From: Hoeflea prorocentri
Lineage (GTDB): Bacteria; Pseudomonadota; Alphaproteobacteria; Rhizobiales; Rhizobiaceae
Direction of reading: 5' to 3'
Assembly: GCF_027944115.1 (NCBI RefSeq)
Contig: NZ_JAPJZI010000001.1
Span: 3,348,001 to 3,412,000 of the forward strand
DNA: 64,000 nucleotides
The position numbers were made by a program, and so were the translations under genes. Positions 37,133 through 47,227 of the stretch are shown in pieces (within the stretch, counting starts at the first letter, position 1; every line of letters starts with the position of its first letter). A model generated the notes under the pieces. That model had not been told where the DNA came from. It saw only the letters and a program-made list of their open reading frames with translations, and made no database searches.

Positions 37133-38465
37133 TGGTCATACCTTCAACAGCCAGCGTCGGAGACGCCGTACCGTATTTGCGGTCAATGTCATCGGCCGGT
37201 GTGGTGTTCATGAACATGTCCTTCAGATTGGAGGCGATCGTCACCTCGGAGACCGGGTAAGTCAATTCGCCGTCCTCGATCCAGAAGCCGGATGCACCGC
37301 GACTATATTCACCGGTTATCATGTTTACGCCCTGGCCGATGACCTCGGTTACGTAGAAACCGGAGGAAATGCCCGAGATAAGCGTCTGTGGCGATACGCT
37401 GCCCGGCTCCAGCGCCAGGTTGGTGGACGCCGGATTGACATTGGACCCGCCACGCACGCCGCGGCCATTGGTCCTCAGACCAAGTTCGCGCGCTGTTCCG
37501 GTTGACAGGAACCAGGTCTGAAGCACACCGTCCTCGACCATGTTCAGCAGCGTTCCGCGCACGCCTTCGCCATCGAACGGCCTTGATGCAGGACCGCGAA
37601 CAATTTGCGGATCATCGGTCAGGCGCATGCCCGGCTTCATGATCCGTTCGCCCATCATTTCGCGCAGGAAACTGGTTTTGCGGGCGACCGAAGCTCCGTT
37701 GATTGCGCTGGCAAGATGCCCGACAAAACCGCGGGCGACGCGCGGATCGAGCACCACGGTCACATCGGCGCCGGTTTCGGCCTTCCTTGGATCAAGACGC
37801 CGGACCGCCCGCTCGCCGGCAGCGCGGCCAATCGTCTCGGCATCATCGAGATCCGCATAATAAAGCCGCGAATCGAATTCATAGTCCCGCTCCATCGCCG
37901 TGCCCTGCCCGGCGATGACGCTGACAGAACGTCCGAACCGGCTGCCCATATAGGCGCCGGAAAATCCTTCGGAGGTGACAAGAACCAGGCCGCCCATTCC
38001 CGCAGAGGCACCGGCGCCACTGGAATTGGTTACGCCTTCAACAGCCAGCGCCGCCTCTTCCGTCGCCAGTGCCGCCTCGGTCAGTTGCGCACTTGTGACT
38101 TCAGTCGGGTCGAACAGATCGAGATCGTCATAGCTCTTGGCCAGATCCTGAGGGTCCGCAAGCGTTGCGAACGGGTCTTCCGGCGAGACGCGGGCCATAG
38201 CGACGGCACGGTCGGCGAGTTCAGCCGCCTCGAAGCCGGCATTCGCCGACACGCTCGCAACGCGATTGCCGACAAATACGCGCAACGAGAAACTGTCGCT
38301 TTCGGACGCATCGGTCCCTTCCACCTTACCGAGGCGCACGCTGACGGATGTCGATCGCCCGCGCACGACAACCGCATCGGCACGATCCGCGCCCGATTGG
38401 GTGGCCTGTTCGACCAGCTTTGCCGCCTTGTCTACGAGTTCCTGTGTCTTATCCGCATGAAACAT
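37119..38465 (-). CDS. pmbA: TldD/PmbA-family protein (PmbA/TldE)
   Basis: The protein is 448 aa with the PmbA layout: an N-terminal SVRLGKVEGTDASES segment, a central TVVLDPRVARGFVGHLASAINGASVARKTSFL and the C-terminal SGFYVTEVIGQGVNMITGEYSRGASGFWIEDG. It is the TldE partner and lacks the HExxxH zinc motif of TldD, as expected. With TldD it forms a protease involved in peptide maturation and CcdA-type antitoxin degradation. TldD is not in this window. The ATG at 38465 is preferred over 38492. Confidence 0.92.
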   Translation of the reverse strand: MFHADKTQELVDKAAKLVEQATQSGADRADAVVVRGRSTSVSVRLGKVEGTDASESDSFSLRVFVGNRVASVSANAGFEAAELADRAVAMARVSPEDPFATLADPQDLAKSYDDLDLFDPTEVTSAQLTEAALATEEAALAVEGVTNSSGAGASAGMGGLVLVTSEGFSGAYMGSRFGRSVSVIAGQGTAMERDYEFDSRLYYADLDDAETIGRAAGERAVRRLDPRKAETGADVTVVLDPRVARGFVGHLASAINGASVARKTSFLREMMGERIMKPGMRLTDDPQIVRGPASRPFDGEGVRGTLLNMVEDGVLQTWFLSTGTARELGLRTNGRGVRGGSNVNPASTNLALEPGSVSPQTLISGISSGFYVTEVIGQGVNMITGEYSRGASGFWIEDGELTYPVSEVTIASNLKDMFMNTTPADDIDRKYGTASPTLAVEGMTIAGK

Positions 38466-38571
38466 GTAATTGGCCTTTCTATGCCGCTCCATTTATTGTG
38501 GCGTCGGCACGGCATCAAGGTTAAAAGCGGATTGTTGTGCTGCCTCACGAACTTCTTAAGAGATTTCATAA

Positions 38572-40383
38572 ATGGCCGTAGAAGGCATCTCATACTACAC
38601 TCATGCCCTGGTCCTTCTCGGGGGCGCAGTAGTCGCCGCTCCAATTGCCAAGAAAATCGGGCTGGGTACCGTTCTCGGTTATCTGGCAGCCGGCATCATC
38701 ATAGGGCCCGTTACAAGACTTGTCGGCGGCGGCGAGCACATCCTGCAATTTGCCGAACTTGGCGTGGTTCTGCTGCTGTTTATCATAGGCTTGGAACTCA
38801 AGCCTTCCCGCCTGTGGTCCATGCGCAGGGAGATATTCGGGCTCGGTCTTTTGCAGGTCGCGATCACGGGGATCGCGCTCACAGGCATTGTTGCCGCGGT
38901 GGTCTGGTCAACACACGCCCTGACCGCGGCCATCATTATCGGCCTTGGCCTAGCGCTTTCGTCGACGGCCTTCGGACTGCAGATACTTGAGGAGCGCGGC
39001 GAACGCGGCACCTCTTACGGGCAAAGAGCGTTTTCAATTCTCCTGTTTCAGGACCTCGCCATTGTCCCCATTCTGGCGCTCGTGCCATTGTTTGCTCCGC
39101 ACCACGCGGAAGCGCCCACCACGGCGCTGCAGGATTTCGGCATAGCGCTTGGGGCCATGGCCCTCCTCGTTGTCACCGGACGGTATTTACTCAATCCGCT
39201 GTTTCAATTGATCGCGAGCACCGGTGCGCGCGAAGCCATGATCGCAGCGGCCCTTCTCGTGGTGTTCGGCTCGGCGATGCTCATGCAATTTGCCGGCATG
39301 TCGATGGCCATGGGCTCCTTCCTGGCGGGCGTTTTGCTGGCCGAATCGTCCTACCGCCACGAGTTGGAAGCGGACATCGAACCATTCCGCGGGATTTTGC
39401 TGGCCCTCTTTTTCATGGCAGTCGGCCTGTCCCTCGAGCTGGACGTCATCGCCAAAAACTACATTCTCATTTTGATCTCCGTGCCGATTCTCATGCTGGT
39501 GAAGGGTGTGGTCATTTATGGCCTGTGCCGCCTGTTCGGATCGGGACACAACGAGGCCTGCCGCATCGCCGGGTTGCTGCCGCAGAGCGGAGAATTCGGA
39601 TTCGTCGTCTTTACGGCAGCCGCAAGCGTCGGCATTTTTTCCGCGTCGATGGGCTCGATACTGATTGCAATCGTCACGGTGACCATGGCCCTGACACCGC
39701 TCGCCTCATCGATCGCCAACCGTCTGCTGCATGCAAACAGCCGGGAGGAACTGGAAGAAAACTTCGAGGGCGCCGGATCGGACGTTCTGATGATCGGATT
39801 TTCGCGCTTCGGTCAGATTGTATCGCAGACGCTGCTGGCCGGCGGGTCGGACGTGACAATCATCGATCATTCGGCCGAGCGAATTCGCAGTGCGACCAAA
39901 TTCGGATTCAAGATCTATTTCGGCGACGGCACGCGAAAGGCCGTGCTGGAAGCCGCAGGTATCAGGCGCGCCAAGCTGATCGCGATCTGCACCCACGAAA
40001 AGGCGACGACGGACAAGATTGTCGATCTGATCCAGGCCGAATTTCCCGCTGCCCGCATTTTCACCCGCGCCTATGACCGATCGCATACGCTGTCTCTGCG
40101 CAAACGTGAGGTCGAGTACGAACTGCGCGAAACTCTGGAATCGAGTTTCATTTTCAGTCGCGAGACATTGAGAGCGCTGGGTCTTGATGACGAACGGGTT
40201 GAAGAGATCATCAGCGAGACACGCAGACGGGATGAAGAGAGGCTGCGGATTCAATCGGTCGAAGGGATGGCGGCCGGCGGAGATATGCTTCATACCCGCC
40301 CGGTGACACCCGAACCGCTCATCAAACCGAAAAAAGAAGCCGAGCGTCTTGATCTTGAGCAGCCGAGCTCCGCCGACAAGTAA
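38572..40383 (+). CDS. CPA2-family cation:proton antiporter with TrkA-N domain (KefB/KefC-like)
   Basis: The protein is 603 aa. Residues 1-385 hold about twelve membrane helices with GYLAAGIIIGP and LLFIIGLEL of the CPA2 antiporters. Residues about 400-515 are a Rossmann RCK/TrkA-N domain (MIGFSRFGQIVSQ, IDHS). The charged C-terminal 60 residues are divergent. It probably exports potassium in exchange for protons, gated by a nucleotide or glutathione adduct. No ancillary KefF/KefG gene is adjacent. It is divergent from pmbA. Confidence 0.9.
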   Translation: MAVEGISYYTHALVLLGGAVVAAPIAKKIGLGTVLGYLAAGIIIGPVTRLVGGGEHILQFAELGVVLLLFIIGLELKPSRLWSMRREIFGLGLLQVAITGIALTGIVAAVVWSTHALTAAIIIGLGLALSSTAFGLQILEERGERGTSYGQRAFSILLFQDLAIVPILALVPLFAPHHAEAPTTALQDFGIALGAMALLVVTGRYLLNPLFQLIASTGAREAMIAAALLVVFGSAMLMQFAGMSMAMGSFLAGVLLAESSYRHELEADIEPFRGILLALFFMAVGLSLELDVIAKNYILILISVPILMLVKGVVIYGLCRLFGSGHNEACRIAGLLPQSGEFGFVVFTAAASVGIFSASMGSILIAIVTVTMALTPLASSIANRLLHANSREELEENFEGAGSDVLMIGFSRFGQIVSQTLLAGGSDVTIIDHSAERIRSATKFGFKIYFGDGTRKAVLEAAGIRRAKLIAICTHEKATTDKIVDLIQAEFPAARIFTRAYDRSHTLSLRKREVEYELRETLESSFIFSRETLRALGLDDERVEEIISETRRRDEERLRIQSVEGMAAGGDMLHTRPVTPEPLIKPKKEAERLDLEQPSSADK

Positions 40384-40488
40384 AGCGGTGTGGCCCATGC
40401 CCGTCGGGTGTTCGCGGCCCGGTACGCTCATTTCAGTCCATTCGGATCGGAGCAATAGGGAAGTGCAATTGAGAGGGGATAACAGGGC

Positions 40489-41901
40489 ATGAGCGAACCG
40501 GCGAAATTTGTGACCGGCTCGACCATGCGCCACGTTATCGTCATGGCCGCCACGGGATCCATCGGCCTTGTCGCCGTGTTCCTGGTCGACGCGCTGAACC
40601 TTTTCTACATTTCGCTGCTTGGCCAGCAGGAACTGGCTGCGGCCATCGGCTATGCCGGCACGCTTATCTTCTTTTCCACCTCGATCAGCATCGGTCTTTC
40701 GATATCGGCGACCGCCATAACGTCCCGTGCAATCGGTGCCGGCGAGCGCGCCCGTGCACGGCAGCTTGCCGCCGCGTCAATCATCTACACCACATTGATC
40801 ATGGGGCTGACGGCGGCCATCTGCTTTCCATATCTGGGCAGCCTGGTGCATTTCATGGGTGCGCGCGGCGACACCGCCCGCCTGACCGTCGAGTTCATGC
40901 AGATTGTTTTTCCGTCCCTGCCCTTGATCGGTATCGGCATGTCGATGGCCGGCTTGCTGCGTGCCGCGGGCGATGCCAAGCGCGCCATGTATGTTACGCT
41001 TGTCGCTGCAGCGGCCACCGTGGTGCTTGACCCGATCTTCATCTTCGCGCTTGACCTCGGTATCCACGGCGCAGCCATTTCCACGGTGCTTGCACGCTTC
41101 ACGCTGATCATCGTCGGCTACCATGGCCTGAAAAAGGTCCACAACATGCTGGCTCTGCCCTCGCCTGACGTGTTGCGCAGTACGGTCAGGCCTTATCTTT
41201 ATATCGCCATGCCGGCGATCCTGACCCAATTGGCCACGCCCGTCGGCAATGCCTACATGACCATCGTTATTGCCGGCTACGGCGACGACGCCGTGGCCGG
41301 ATGGGCGGTCGTCGGACGCCTCATCCCGGTCGCTTTCGGTGCTCTTTTTGCACTGTCGGGCGCCGTCGGCCCGATATTGGGACAGAACTACGGCGCGCTG
41401 CGCTTTGACCGGCTCTACAGTACCATGCGCGACGCATTCCTCGTCATCATCATCTATTCAATCGGCGTCTGGGTCGTTCTGTTCTTCGCGGCCGATTTCA
41501 TCGCCGCCCTTTTCGGTGTCGAGGGCGAGGCACGCGATCTGGTTCTTTTCTTCTGCGAGTTCGTCAGCCTGACCTTCCTTTTTGCCGGCATGTTGTTCGT
41601 CGCCAACGCCGCTTTCAACAATCTCGGTTACCCGATTATCTCGACCGTCTTCAACTGGGGGCGCTCAACGCTCGGCATTATTCCATTTGTCTGGATCGGT
41701 TCGCACTATTATGGCGCGACCGGGGCTCTTGCCGGTTACGGCCTGGGCGGCGTTTTCTTCGGTATCGCAGCGGCAATCGTTTGTCTGCGCATCATCCGCA
41801 ATATCGCCGACCGGCCGCCAAGCGAGCCGCCGGGCGACGTCGGAATCCAGGTCCCGCCGACCGCCAATTCACCTTTCACGACCAGCAAGGGTGCAACGTA
41901 A
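40489..41901 (+). CDS. MATE-family efflux transporter
   Basis: The protein is 470 aa with twelve hydrophobic segments in two repeated halves and MatE features: ALNLFYISLLGQQELAAAIGYAGT in helices 1-2, and PVAFGALFALSGAVGPILGQNYGA in the second half. It uses a sodium or proton gradient to expel cationic drugs or metabolites. It follows the CPA2 gene by 105 bases and may be a separate unit. The C-terminal tail of 25 residues is proline-rich and hydrophilic. Confidence 0.9.
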   Translation: MSEPAKFVTGSTMRHVIVMAATGSIGLVAVFLVDALNLFYISLLGQQELAAAIGYAGTLIFFSTSISIGLSISATAITSRAIGAGERARARQLAAASIIYTTLIMGLTAAICFPYLGSLVHFMGARGDTARLTVEFMQIVFPSLPLIGIGMSMAGLLRAAGDAKRAMYVTLVAAAATVVLDPIFIFALDLGIHGAAISTVLARFTLIIVGYHGLKKVHNMLALPSPDVLRSTVRPYLYIAMPAILTQLATPVGNAYMTIVIAGYGDDAVAGWAVVGRLIPVAFGALFALSGAVGPILGQNYGALRFDRLYSTMRDAFLVIIIYSIGVWVVLFFAADFIAALFGVEGEARDLVLFFCEFVSLTFLFAGMLFVANAAFNNLGYPIISTVFNWGRSTLGIIPFVWIGSHYYGATGALAGYGLGGVFFGIAAAIVCLRIIRNIADRPPSEPPGDVGIQVPPTANSPFTTSKGAT

Positions 41902-42172
41902 CGGGACTGCCGGAGGCGCGCCCGATCCCACCCTGAAATCAAATTTGTCTTGCCTTCGGCTTCGGAAAATGCTCATAGGTTCCGTAAGGCCGCGTGTGGA
42001 TGATGAAGTCAGCGGCACAATATTCTAGACACTGGTCGTATCGATCGCTGCCCGGAATAGCCTGAGGGCAACCAAGACAAACGGCAGCTGATCTACGCAA
42101 GCTTCCAGAAAAGAAGGTGCAGTCGCCGCAGCACATATGCTGAAAATGAGCGATAGCTGAAGAAAGAACCAC

Positions 42173-43531
42173 TTGAAACATTTTGAAGACCTCGGCTTGT
42201 CCGAGTCCGTCCTTCGGGCCGTCGCGGCAGAAGGCTATGACACTCCTACCCCAATTCAGGCCGAGACAATTCCCGTCCTGCTGGACGGCAATGACGTACT
42301 GGGAATCGCACAGACCGGGACCGGCAAAACCGCATCCTTTGTGCTGCCGCTGCTGAACCGTCTTGAGGGCGAGCGCGGCCGTTGCCCGAAGAAAACCTGC
42401 AATTCCCTGATCCTGGCGCCAACGCGCGAACTTGCAGCGCAAATAGCAGCCAATATCCGCACCTATTCCCGCTTCATGAAAGTGTCGGTTGCCGTTGTGG
42501 TCGGCGGCGTCAAGCCGGCACCTCAAATCAGGGCACTGAACGCCGGAGCGCAAATTGTCGTTGCCACACCGGGCCGGCTCCTTGACCATATGAAAGCGGG
42601 TTTTATCCGCCTCGACCAGACAAGCTCGGTGATTATCGACGAAGCCGATCAGATGCTGGACCTTGGCTTTATTCCCGCCATTCGCAAGATCGTCGGCGCG
42701 CTTCCGACCAAGCGCCAGACAGTATTGATGTCGGCAACCATGCCGCCGCCGGTGCGCCGCCTTGCCGAAGATTTCCTCACAGAGCCCACGGAGATCGCCG
42801 TGGCGGCCGTCGCCCGGCCGATCGAACGCATTCAGCAGAGCGTGCGCCACGTTGCCAAGGCCGCAAAACGCACGGTGCTTACGCAAATCCTGTCGGAAGC
42901 GGGTGTCGAGCGGTCCGTGGTTTTCACCCGTACCAAGCGCGGCGCCGACAGGGTCAACCAGCATCTTGAACGGTCCGGCCTGTCGACAGTCGTGATCCAC
43001 GGCGACAAAAGCCAGGGGCAACGCAAAAGAGCACTCTCGGCTTTTCGTTCCGGTGAAGCCGCAATTATGGTAGCAACGGATATTGCAGCACGCGGCATCG
43101 ACATTGACGACATCACGCATGTGGTCAATTTCGACCTGCCGAATGTGCCCGAGGCTTATGTGCATCGTATCGGCCGCACGGCACGCGCGGGACGCGACGG
43201 CGTTGCGATAACCCTGTGCGATCCGACTGAACGCGGGCTGCTGCGGGATATCGAACGTTTGATCGGAAGCCCCATAGAGCAAGGCGAAGGGAACGACACA
43301 GATCAGGATATTGCCGGTGAGGCAACTCGCCCCGAGCGCCGCTCGAACCGGCGGCCAAACAGAGGCTCCAACGGCGCAAAAGCGGGAAAACCCCGTAAGC
43401 CGAAGAAAAAAATGCGCCGGAGAGCCGACAAATCGAGGCCGCCGCAACAGGGCAAACCCGGCCCGGGCAGTTCCAGGCTACATTCGAGGCGCCGCACACG
43501 TAAATCAAATGCGCCGGCACAGGCCGCCTAA
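42173..43531 (+). CDS. DEAD-box RNA helicase (RhlE-like)
   Basis: The protein is 452 aa with the full helicase core: Q motif ([11 protein letters not shown]), [39 protein letters not shown] and [11 protein letters not shown] basic, arginine/lysine-rich tail of about 75 residues (after 378) probably binds RNA. It likely unwinds structured RNA in ribosome assembly or mRNA turnover in the cold. Its start is TTG at 42173, chosen because no ATG fits the conserved N-terminus. A cold-shock gene follows after 59 bases. Confidence 0.9.
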   Translation: MKHFEDLGLSESVLRAVAAEGYDTPTPIQAETIPVLLDGNDVLGIAQTGTGKTASFVLPLLNRLEGERGRCPKKTCNSLILAPTRELAAQIAANIRTYSRFMKVSVAVVVGGVKPAPQIRALNAGAQIVVATPGRLLDHMKAGFIRLDQTSSVIIDEADQMLDLGFIPAIRKIVGALPTKRQTVLMSATMPPPVRRLAEDFLTEPTEIAVAAVARPIERIQQSVRHVAKAAKRTVLTQILSEAGVERSVVFTRTKRGADRVNQHLERSGLSTVVIHGDKSQGQRKRALSAFRSGEAAIMVATDIAARGIDIDDITHVVNFDLPNVPEAYVHRIGRTARAGRDGVAITLCDPTERGLLRDIERLIGSPIEQGEGNDTDQDIAGEATRPERRSNRRPNRGSNGAKAGKPRKPKKKMRRRADKSRPPQQGKPGPGSSRLHSRRRTRKSNAPAQAA

Positions 43532-43590
43532 TTTCGGCCCGGCGCATATCAGATCATGCCATACGGAAATCAGTGAAAGGAGATATCACT

Positions 43591-43800
43591 ATGACAACAG
43601 GCACGGTAAAGTGGTTCAACGGAACCAAAGGCTACGGCTTCATTGCTCCCGATGACGGCGGCAACGATGTGTTCGTTCACATCAGCGCAGTTGAGCGCTC
43701 CGGCTTGAGCGGTCTCAATGAAGGCGACAAGGTCAGCTACGAGATTCAGGTAGACCAGGCTCGCGGCAAGTCGTCCGCGGTCAATCTGCAGGTTCAGTAA
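43591..43800 (+). CDS. Cold-shock domain protein (CspA family)
   Basis: The protein is 69 aa with [15 protein letters not shown] (RNP1), VFVHISA (RNP2) and the five-strand OB fold. It is an RNA chaperone that melts mRNA structures. The ATG at 43591 has AAAGGAG upstream, and the extension to 43573 overlaps that site. It is probably co-expressed with the helicase or from a cold-inducible promoter in the gap, and it is followed by a terminator at 43892. Confidence 0.95.
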   Translation: MTTGTVKWFNGTKGYGFIAPDDGGNDVFVHISAVERSGLSGLNEGDKVSYEIQVDQARGKSSAVNLQVQ

Positions 43801-43891
43801 GACCTTTCGGGACGAATTCCGGCGGCAGGACACAGTCTGAGCGCCAGCGTTCCGTATCGGCCATTTCGGTTCCGGCGCACGACGCCCTTGG

Positions 43892-43924
43892 AACGCCAGC
43901 CCTTTTGGGGTTGGCGTTTTTTCG
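43892..43924 (+). terminator. Intrinsic terminator after the cold-shock gene
   Basis: AACGCCAGCCC pairs with GGGGTTGGCGTT (one G-T pair) over a short T-rich loop and is followed by TTTTT. It lies 92 bases after the csp stop, before the convergent GNAT gene. Confidence 0.8.
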
Positions 43925-43937
43925 TGAAGCCCAACAA

Positions 43938-44375
43938 CTACCCGTCCTGACGGTGAGGCGGGTCTGCCTCAAGACGCTTTTGATAACAGGCGGCCTGCGT
44001 ATCGGCGTAGCCTAAGGCCTCGTAAAACTCCCTGACCGCGGAATTGTCGTGTCTGACAAGGATATTGACCTTCCATATGCCGCGCTCGCGCAACCAGCTC
44101 TCCGCCGCGGACATGATCAATTTACCCAGTCCATCGCCCTGCCGAGACGGGTCGACGGCCACGTAATAGACCCAACCGCGGTGTCCGTCCTCTCCGACCA
44201 TCGCAGTACCTGTGACGAGTGCCTCTTCGACAAGAACCAGAAGTGTCGATGAATCGCCTTTTCTGCAAAAACTGATGTCCTGGAGTGGATCGTTCCAGGG
44301 CCGTGTCACTCCGGCGCGCGCCCACAGATCGATGATCTGTTCCACATCCGCGTCAACGACATCCCTGATCTTCAT
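43938..44375 (-). CDS. GNAT-family N-acetyltransferase
   Basis: The protein is 145 aa. VYYVAVDPSRQGDGLGKLIM is the acetyl-CoA-binding motif A (R/Q-x-x-G-x-G/A), followed by VRHDNSAVREFYEALGY (motif B). It resembles YpeA-type acetyltransferases. The substrate is unknown. It is convergent with the csp gene and lies 52 bases after the patatin gene on the same strand. Confidence 0.85.
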   Translation of the reverse strand: MKIRDVVDADVEQIIDLWARAGVTRPWNDPLQDISFCRKGDSSTLLVLVEEALVTGTAMVGEDGHRGWVYYVAVDPSRQGDGLGKLIMSAAESWLRERGIWKVNILVRHDNSAVREFYEALGYADTQAACYQKRLEADPPHRQDG

Positions 44376-44427
44376 GGGGGTTATCCCGCCTTCTCTGCGG
44401 GACTGTCGACGGCCCCGCGCCGCAAGC

Positions 44428-45327
44428 TCACACGTCAGCGCCCTTCACGTGATAGGTGAAGACTGCATCAATGGCGTGTTTCAGCTCGTCGCGCACGCCG
44501 GAAGACACATCCAGGACTTCATCGGCCTTGAAGAAATCGAGTACGCGGAACCGGTTCACATCGGGCCGCAGGAATATATCAGGCCGACCGGTTTTCAGCT
44601 TCATGTTGATAATGGACTGCATCATGAGCTGGCTCGCCCCGAACATGAGATCCATGGTTGTTGGCTGGTCGCCATCGTCGCCGCTTGGCCCGCCGACAAC
44701 ATCAATGCCGATGACAATATCCGCAAGCCCTGTCAGATGATCGAAGGGAACCGGATTGAAGATACCGCCGTCGATCATATAGCGGCCATCGCAAAGAACC
44801 GGACGGAACAGTGCCGGAATGGCCGCCGATGCGGCAACGGCATTGATGAGATCGCCAGTTGCCCGAACGGCCTCCTCCTGGGCATAGAAATCGGTGACAA
44901 TGATCTTTGTCGGGATTTCAAGGTCTTCAAACGTGGTCGGGAAACTTTCGGGAAGAAATGCCGCAAGGATCCGCTCGATATTGAACTGGCCGACCCTCAG
45001 ACCGCCGGACATCACGTCACCCACGCTGTAGGGCCGGGCTTTCCATATCCGGCTGACAACTTCGGAGCGCCGGCCCATCGTCTTTAAGGCGTGCTCGCGA
45101 ATCTCCCGGCCGCTCATGCCTGCCGCCATGGCCGAGCCCATGATCGCGCCGATCGACGCACCGGCGATCGCGACGGGCCGGATACCCAATTCATCAAGCA
45201 CTTCTATAATGTGTATATGGGCGTATCCGCGGGCTCCGCCACCGCCGAACGCCACAGCGACCGTGGGATCGCCCGACGATTTGTCACTTATCCGATTGCC
45301 GCTATCCAACAGCACGTCGTTGTGCAT
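44428..45327 (-). CDS. Patatin-like phospholipase
   Basis: The protein is 299 aa with oxyanion motif GGGGARGYAH, nucleophile serine in GASIGA (GxSxG) and the DGG catalytic aspartate (MIDGGIFNP). This is the RssA-like bacterial patatin family, which hydrolyses phospholipids or lysophospholipids. No signal peptide is evident. The start at 45327 has AGGA upstream; an extension to 45354 is possible. Confidence 0.9.
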   Translation of the reverse strand: MHNDVLLDSGNRISDKSSGDPTVAVAFGGGGARGYAHIHIIEVLDELGIRPVAIAGASIGAIMGSAMAAGMSGREIREHALKTMGRRSEVVSRIWKARPYSVGDVMSGGLRVGQFNIERILAAFLPESFPTTFEDLEIPTKIIVTDFYAQEEAVRATGDLINAVAASAAIPALFRPVLCDGRYMIDGGIFNPVPFDHLTGLADIVIGIDVVGGPSGDDGDQPTTMDLMFGASQLMMQSIINMKLKTGRPDIFLRPDVNRFRVLDFFKADEVLDVSSGVRDELKHAIDAVFTYHVKGADV

Positions 45328-45447
45328 CACAAATCCTGTCTGCCGCCAAACCATGAACTCGCCGTTCCCGGCCGCGCTTCCTTCAATGTGACGATAGTTG
45401 GCGCGAACTTCAAGGGCCTGCTGAAAGAGCGGTTAAAGCCGGATTTA

Positions 45448-46005
45448 TCAAACCTGGTAGCGGTAAAAGCGCATTTGCGTATCGCCAAAGGCGCGCGTAT
45501 CGATATGTGTGAAAGCAGGACCCGGCGCCGGCTCTGCCGCGGCCCTTTCTTCAAGCACGACAAGCGCGCCTTGTGCAATCCAGCCACCAGCGGCTGCGCT
45601 GGCAAGCGCCAGCTCCCCAAGACCGCGACCATAGGGCGGGTCGGCGAACACCAGATCAAAGGGAGTAAAACTTCCGACCGTACCCAGCTTTGTTGCATCG
45701 CGACGGAAAACCTTCGTGCAGCCCTGAACTGAAAGGGTCTCGATATTGGCGCGCAACAACCCCCGGCCCTGGCTCGACTGCTCGACGAAAAGCGCAAAGG
45801 CACCGCCACGCGAAAGTGCTTCAAGTCCGAGTGCACCGGTGCCGGCAAACAGATCAAGGATACGGCTGCCCTCGAGGGCATCCTGAAAGCCGTGTTCCAG
45901 TATGTTGAACAGGGCTTCGCGGGTGCGGTCCGTTGTGGGTCTTATCGACTGGGAGCGCGGCGTTGAGAGCGCACGACCCTTGAACCTACCGCCGACGATC
46001 CGCAT
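45448..46005 (-). CDS. rsmD: 16S rRNA (guanine(966)-N(2))-methyltransferase RsmD
   Basis: The protein is 185 aa with N-terminal MRIVGGRFKGR, SAM-binding LDLFAGTGALGLEALSRG and the catalytic DPPYG. It methylates G966 of 16S rRNA. The open frame runs back to 46374 against the RluB gene, but the conserved start is the ATG at 46005. It overlaps the pseudouridine synthase gene by 20 nt, linking two ribosome-modification enzymes. Confidence 0.93.
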   Translation of the reverse strand: MRIVGGRFKGRALSTPRSQSIRPTTDRTREALFNILEHGFQDALEGSRILDLFAGTGALGLEALSRGGAFALFVEQSSQGRGLLRANIETLSVQGCTKVFRRDATKLGTVGSFTPFDLVFADPPYGRGLGELALASAAAGGWIAQGALVVLEERAAAEPAPGPAFTHIDTRAFGDTQMRFYRYQV

Positions 46006-47227
46006 GACCAGCCTTGCCTGCCTGCCCTTTTCGCTGCGGTTTGCCGCGAGCCTTCTTCTGATCGCCGGAGCGTGCGCCGGTTTTTTTCGGCTTGCTGTCG
46101 GAACCTGATTTTCCGCCCTTGCCGGCAACCGGGCGGGCACCGGGGGCCATCCAGACATTGGACGCCCTGGAGCGGGCTTCGGGGCGCTTGCTGCGGGGCT
46201 TGTCCCCATCTGATTTGCGCGTGTCGAGGCGCTCAAGCGCCCGGTCGCGCTTCTCGGTGCGGTCAAGCTTGCGCGGTGGCGGCCCGTCCGACTTTGTGTC
46301 TTTCCTAGGCTTTGAAGCGGCCTGCTTCTTTTTGCCGTCGCCGGTCGATCCGTCATCATAAAGCGGCGCTTCAAAATTTGCGCCCGCCCGTTCGATCAGC
46401 TTTGGTCCGAGCTGATCACGCAGGGTTCGGCTCCTGACCTCCTGAACCCCACCTTCCTTGAGACTTGCCAGTTGGAAAGGACCGTAGGAAATGCGGATCA
46501 ACCTGTTAACCTCCAGGCCAAGCGCACCGAGCACATTCTTGATTTCGCGGTTCTTGCCTTCGCGCAAGCCCATCGTAATCCAGACATTCGAGCCCTGCGT
46601 GCGGTCGAGCGTTGCGTCGATGGCGCCATAGAGAACGCCGTCGACGGCCATTCCCTCCTGAAGCCGGTCAAGCGCGGCCTGATCGATTGTACCGTGCGCC
46701 CGCACGCGGTACCGGCGCAGCCAGCCGGTCGTCGGCAGTTCCAACTCACGCGCCAGACCGCCATCATTGGTCAGAAGCAACAGGCCTTCGGTGTTGATAT
46801 CCAGCCGTCCGATGGAAACGATATGCTGCTGCTCCAACGGCAGGTTTTCAAAAACGGTGGGTCTGCCCTCAGGGTCCTTGTGCGTCGTCACCAGACCGAC
46901 GGGTTTGTGGTAAAGCCAAAGACGCGTCCGCTCGATGCCGCGGATCGGCTCACCGTCGACCTCAACACGGTCGTCCGGCGTTACGTTCACGGCCGGCGAG
47001 GTCAGCGGCTTTCCGTTCAGGCTCACACGACCGCCTGTAATCATCCGTTCGGCCTCGCGCCGTGACGCAATACCGGCGCGCGCCAGAAGCTTGGCGATCC
47101 GTTCGGGCTTTTGCTCCGATTCACCGGAGCTTTCAGCCACAGGAGCTTTTGCTCTTTCACGCTCTGCGCCAGCGGCCGGCTTGCGCGTTCCGGCTTGCTT
47201 GCGGCGGGGCTTGCCACCCGTGTTCAT
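45986..47227 (-). CDS. rluB: 23S rRNA pseudouridine synthase, RluB-like, with long basic tail
   Basis: The protein is 413 aa. The N-terminal 35 residues are basic and disordered, followed by an S4 RNA-binding domain (RIAKLLARAGIASRREAERMI) and the RsuA/RluB core with catalytic aspartate in GRLDINTEGLLLLTNDG. After about residue 270 comes a Lys/Arg/Pro-rich low-complexity tail. Target is probably U2605 of 23S rRNA; RluE/RluF-type targets are not excluded. The start at 47227 avoids a frame extension into tadA upstream. It overlaps rsmD. Confidence 0.88.
   Translation of the reverse strand: MNTGGKPRRKQAGTRKPAAGAERERAKAPVAESSGESEQKPERIAKLLARAGIASRREAERMITGGRVSLNGKPLTSPAVNVTPDDRVEVDGEPIRGIERTRLWLYHKPVGLVTTHKDPEGRPTVFENLPLEQQHIVSIGRLDINTEGLLLLTNDGGLARELELPTTGWLRRYRVRAHGTIDQAALDRLQEGMAVDGVLYGAIDATLDRTQGSNVWITMGLREGKNREIKNVLGALGLEVNRLIRISYGPFQLASLKEGGVQEVRSRTLRDQLGPKLIERAGANFEAPLYDDGSTGDGKKKQAASKPRKDTKSDGPPPRKLDRTEKRDRALERLDTRKSDGDKPRSKRPEARSRASNVWMAPGARPVAGKGGKSGSDSKPKKTGARSGDQKKARGKPQRKGQAGKAGHADRRR

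Noticed and set aside
37605..38990. Plus-strand frame spanning pmbA and the start of the antiporter
   Set aside because: It crosses two real genes on opposite strands and their promoter gap; no coherent protein pattern.
41939..43447. Minus-strand open frame of about 500 codons opposite the DEAD-box helicase
   Set aside because: It is antisense to a complete helicase with every motif, and its protein is Cys/His-rich noise without a domain.
43801..43937. Small RNA gene downstream of the cold-shock gene
   Set aside because: A terminator is present, but no separate promoter; it is most simply the 3' end of the csp transcript.
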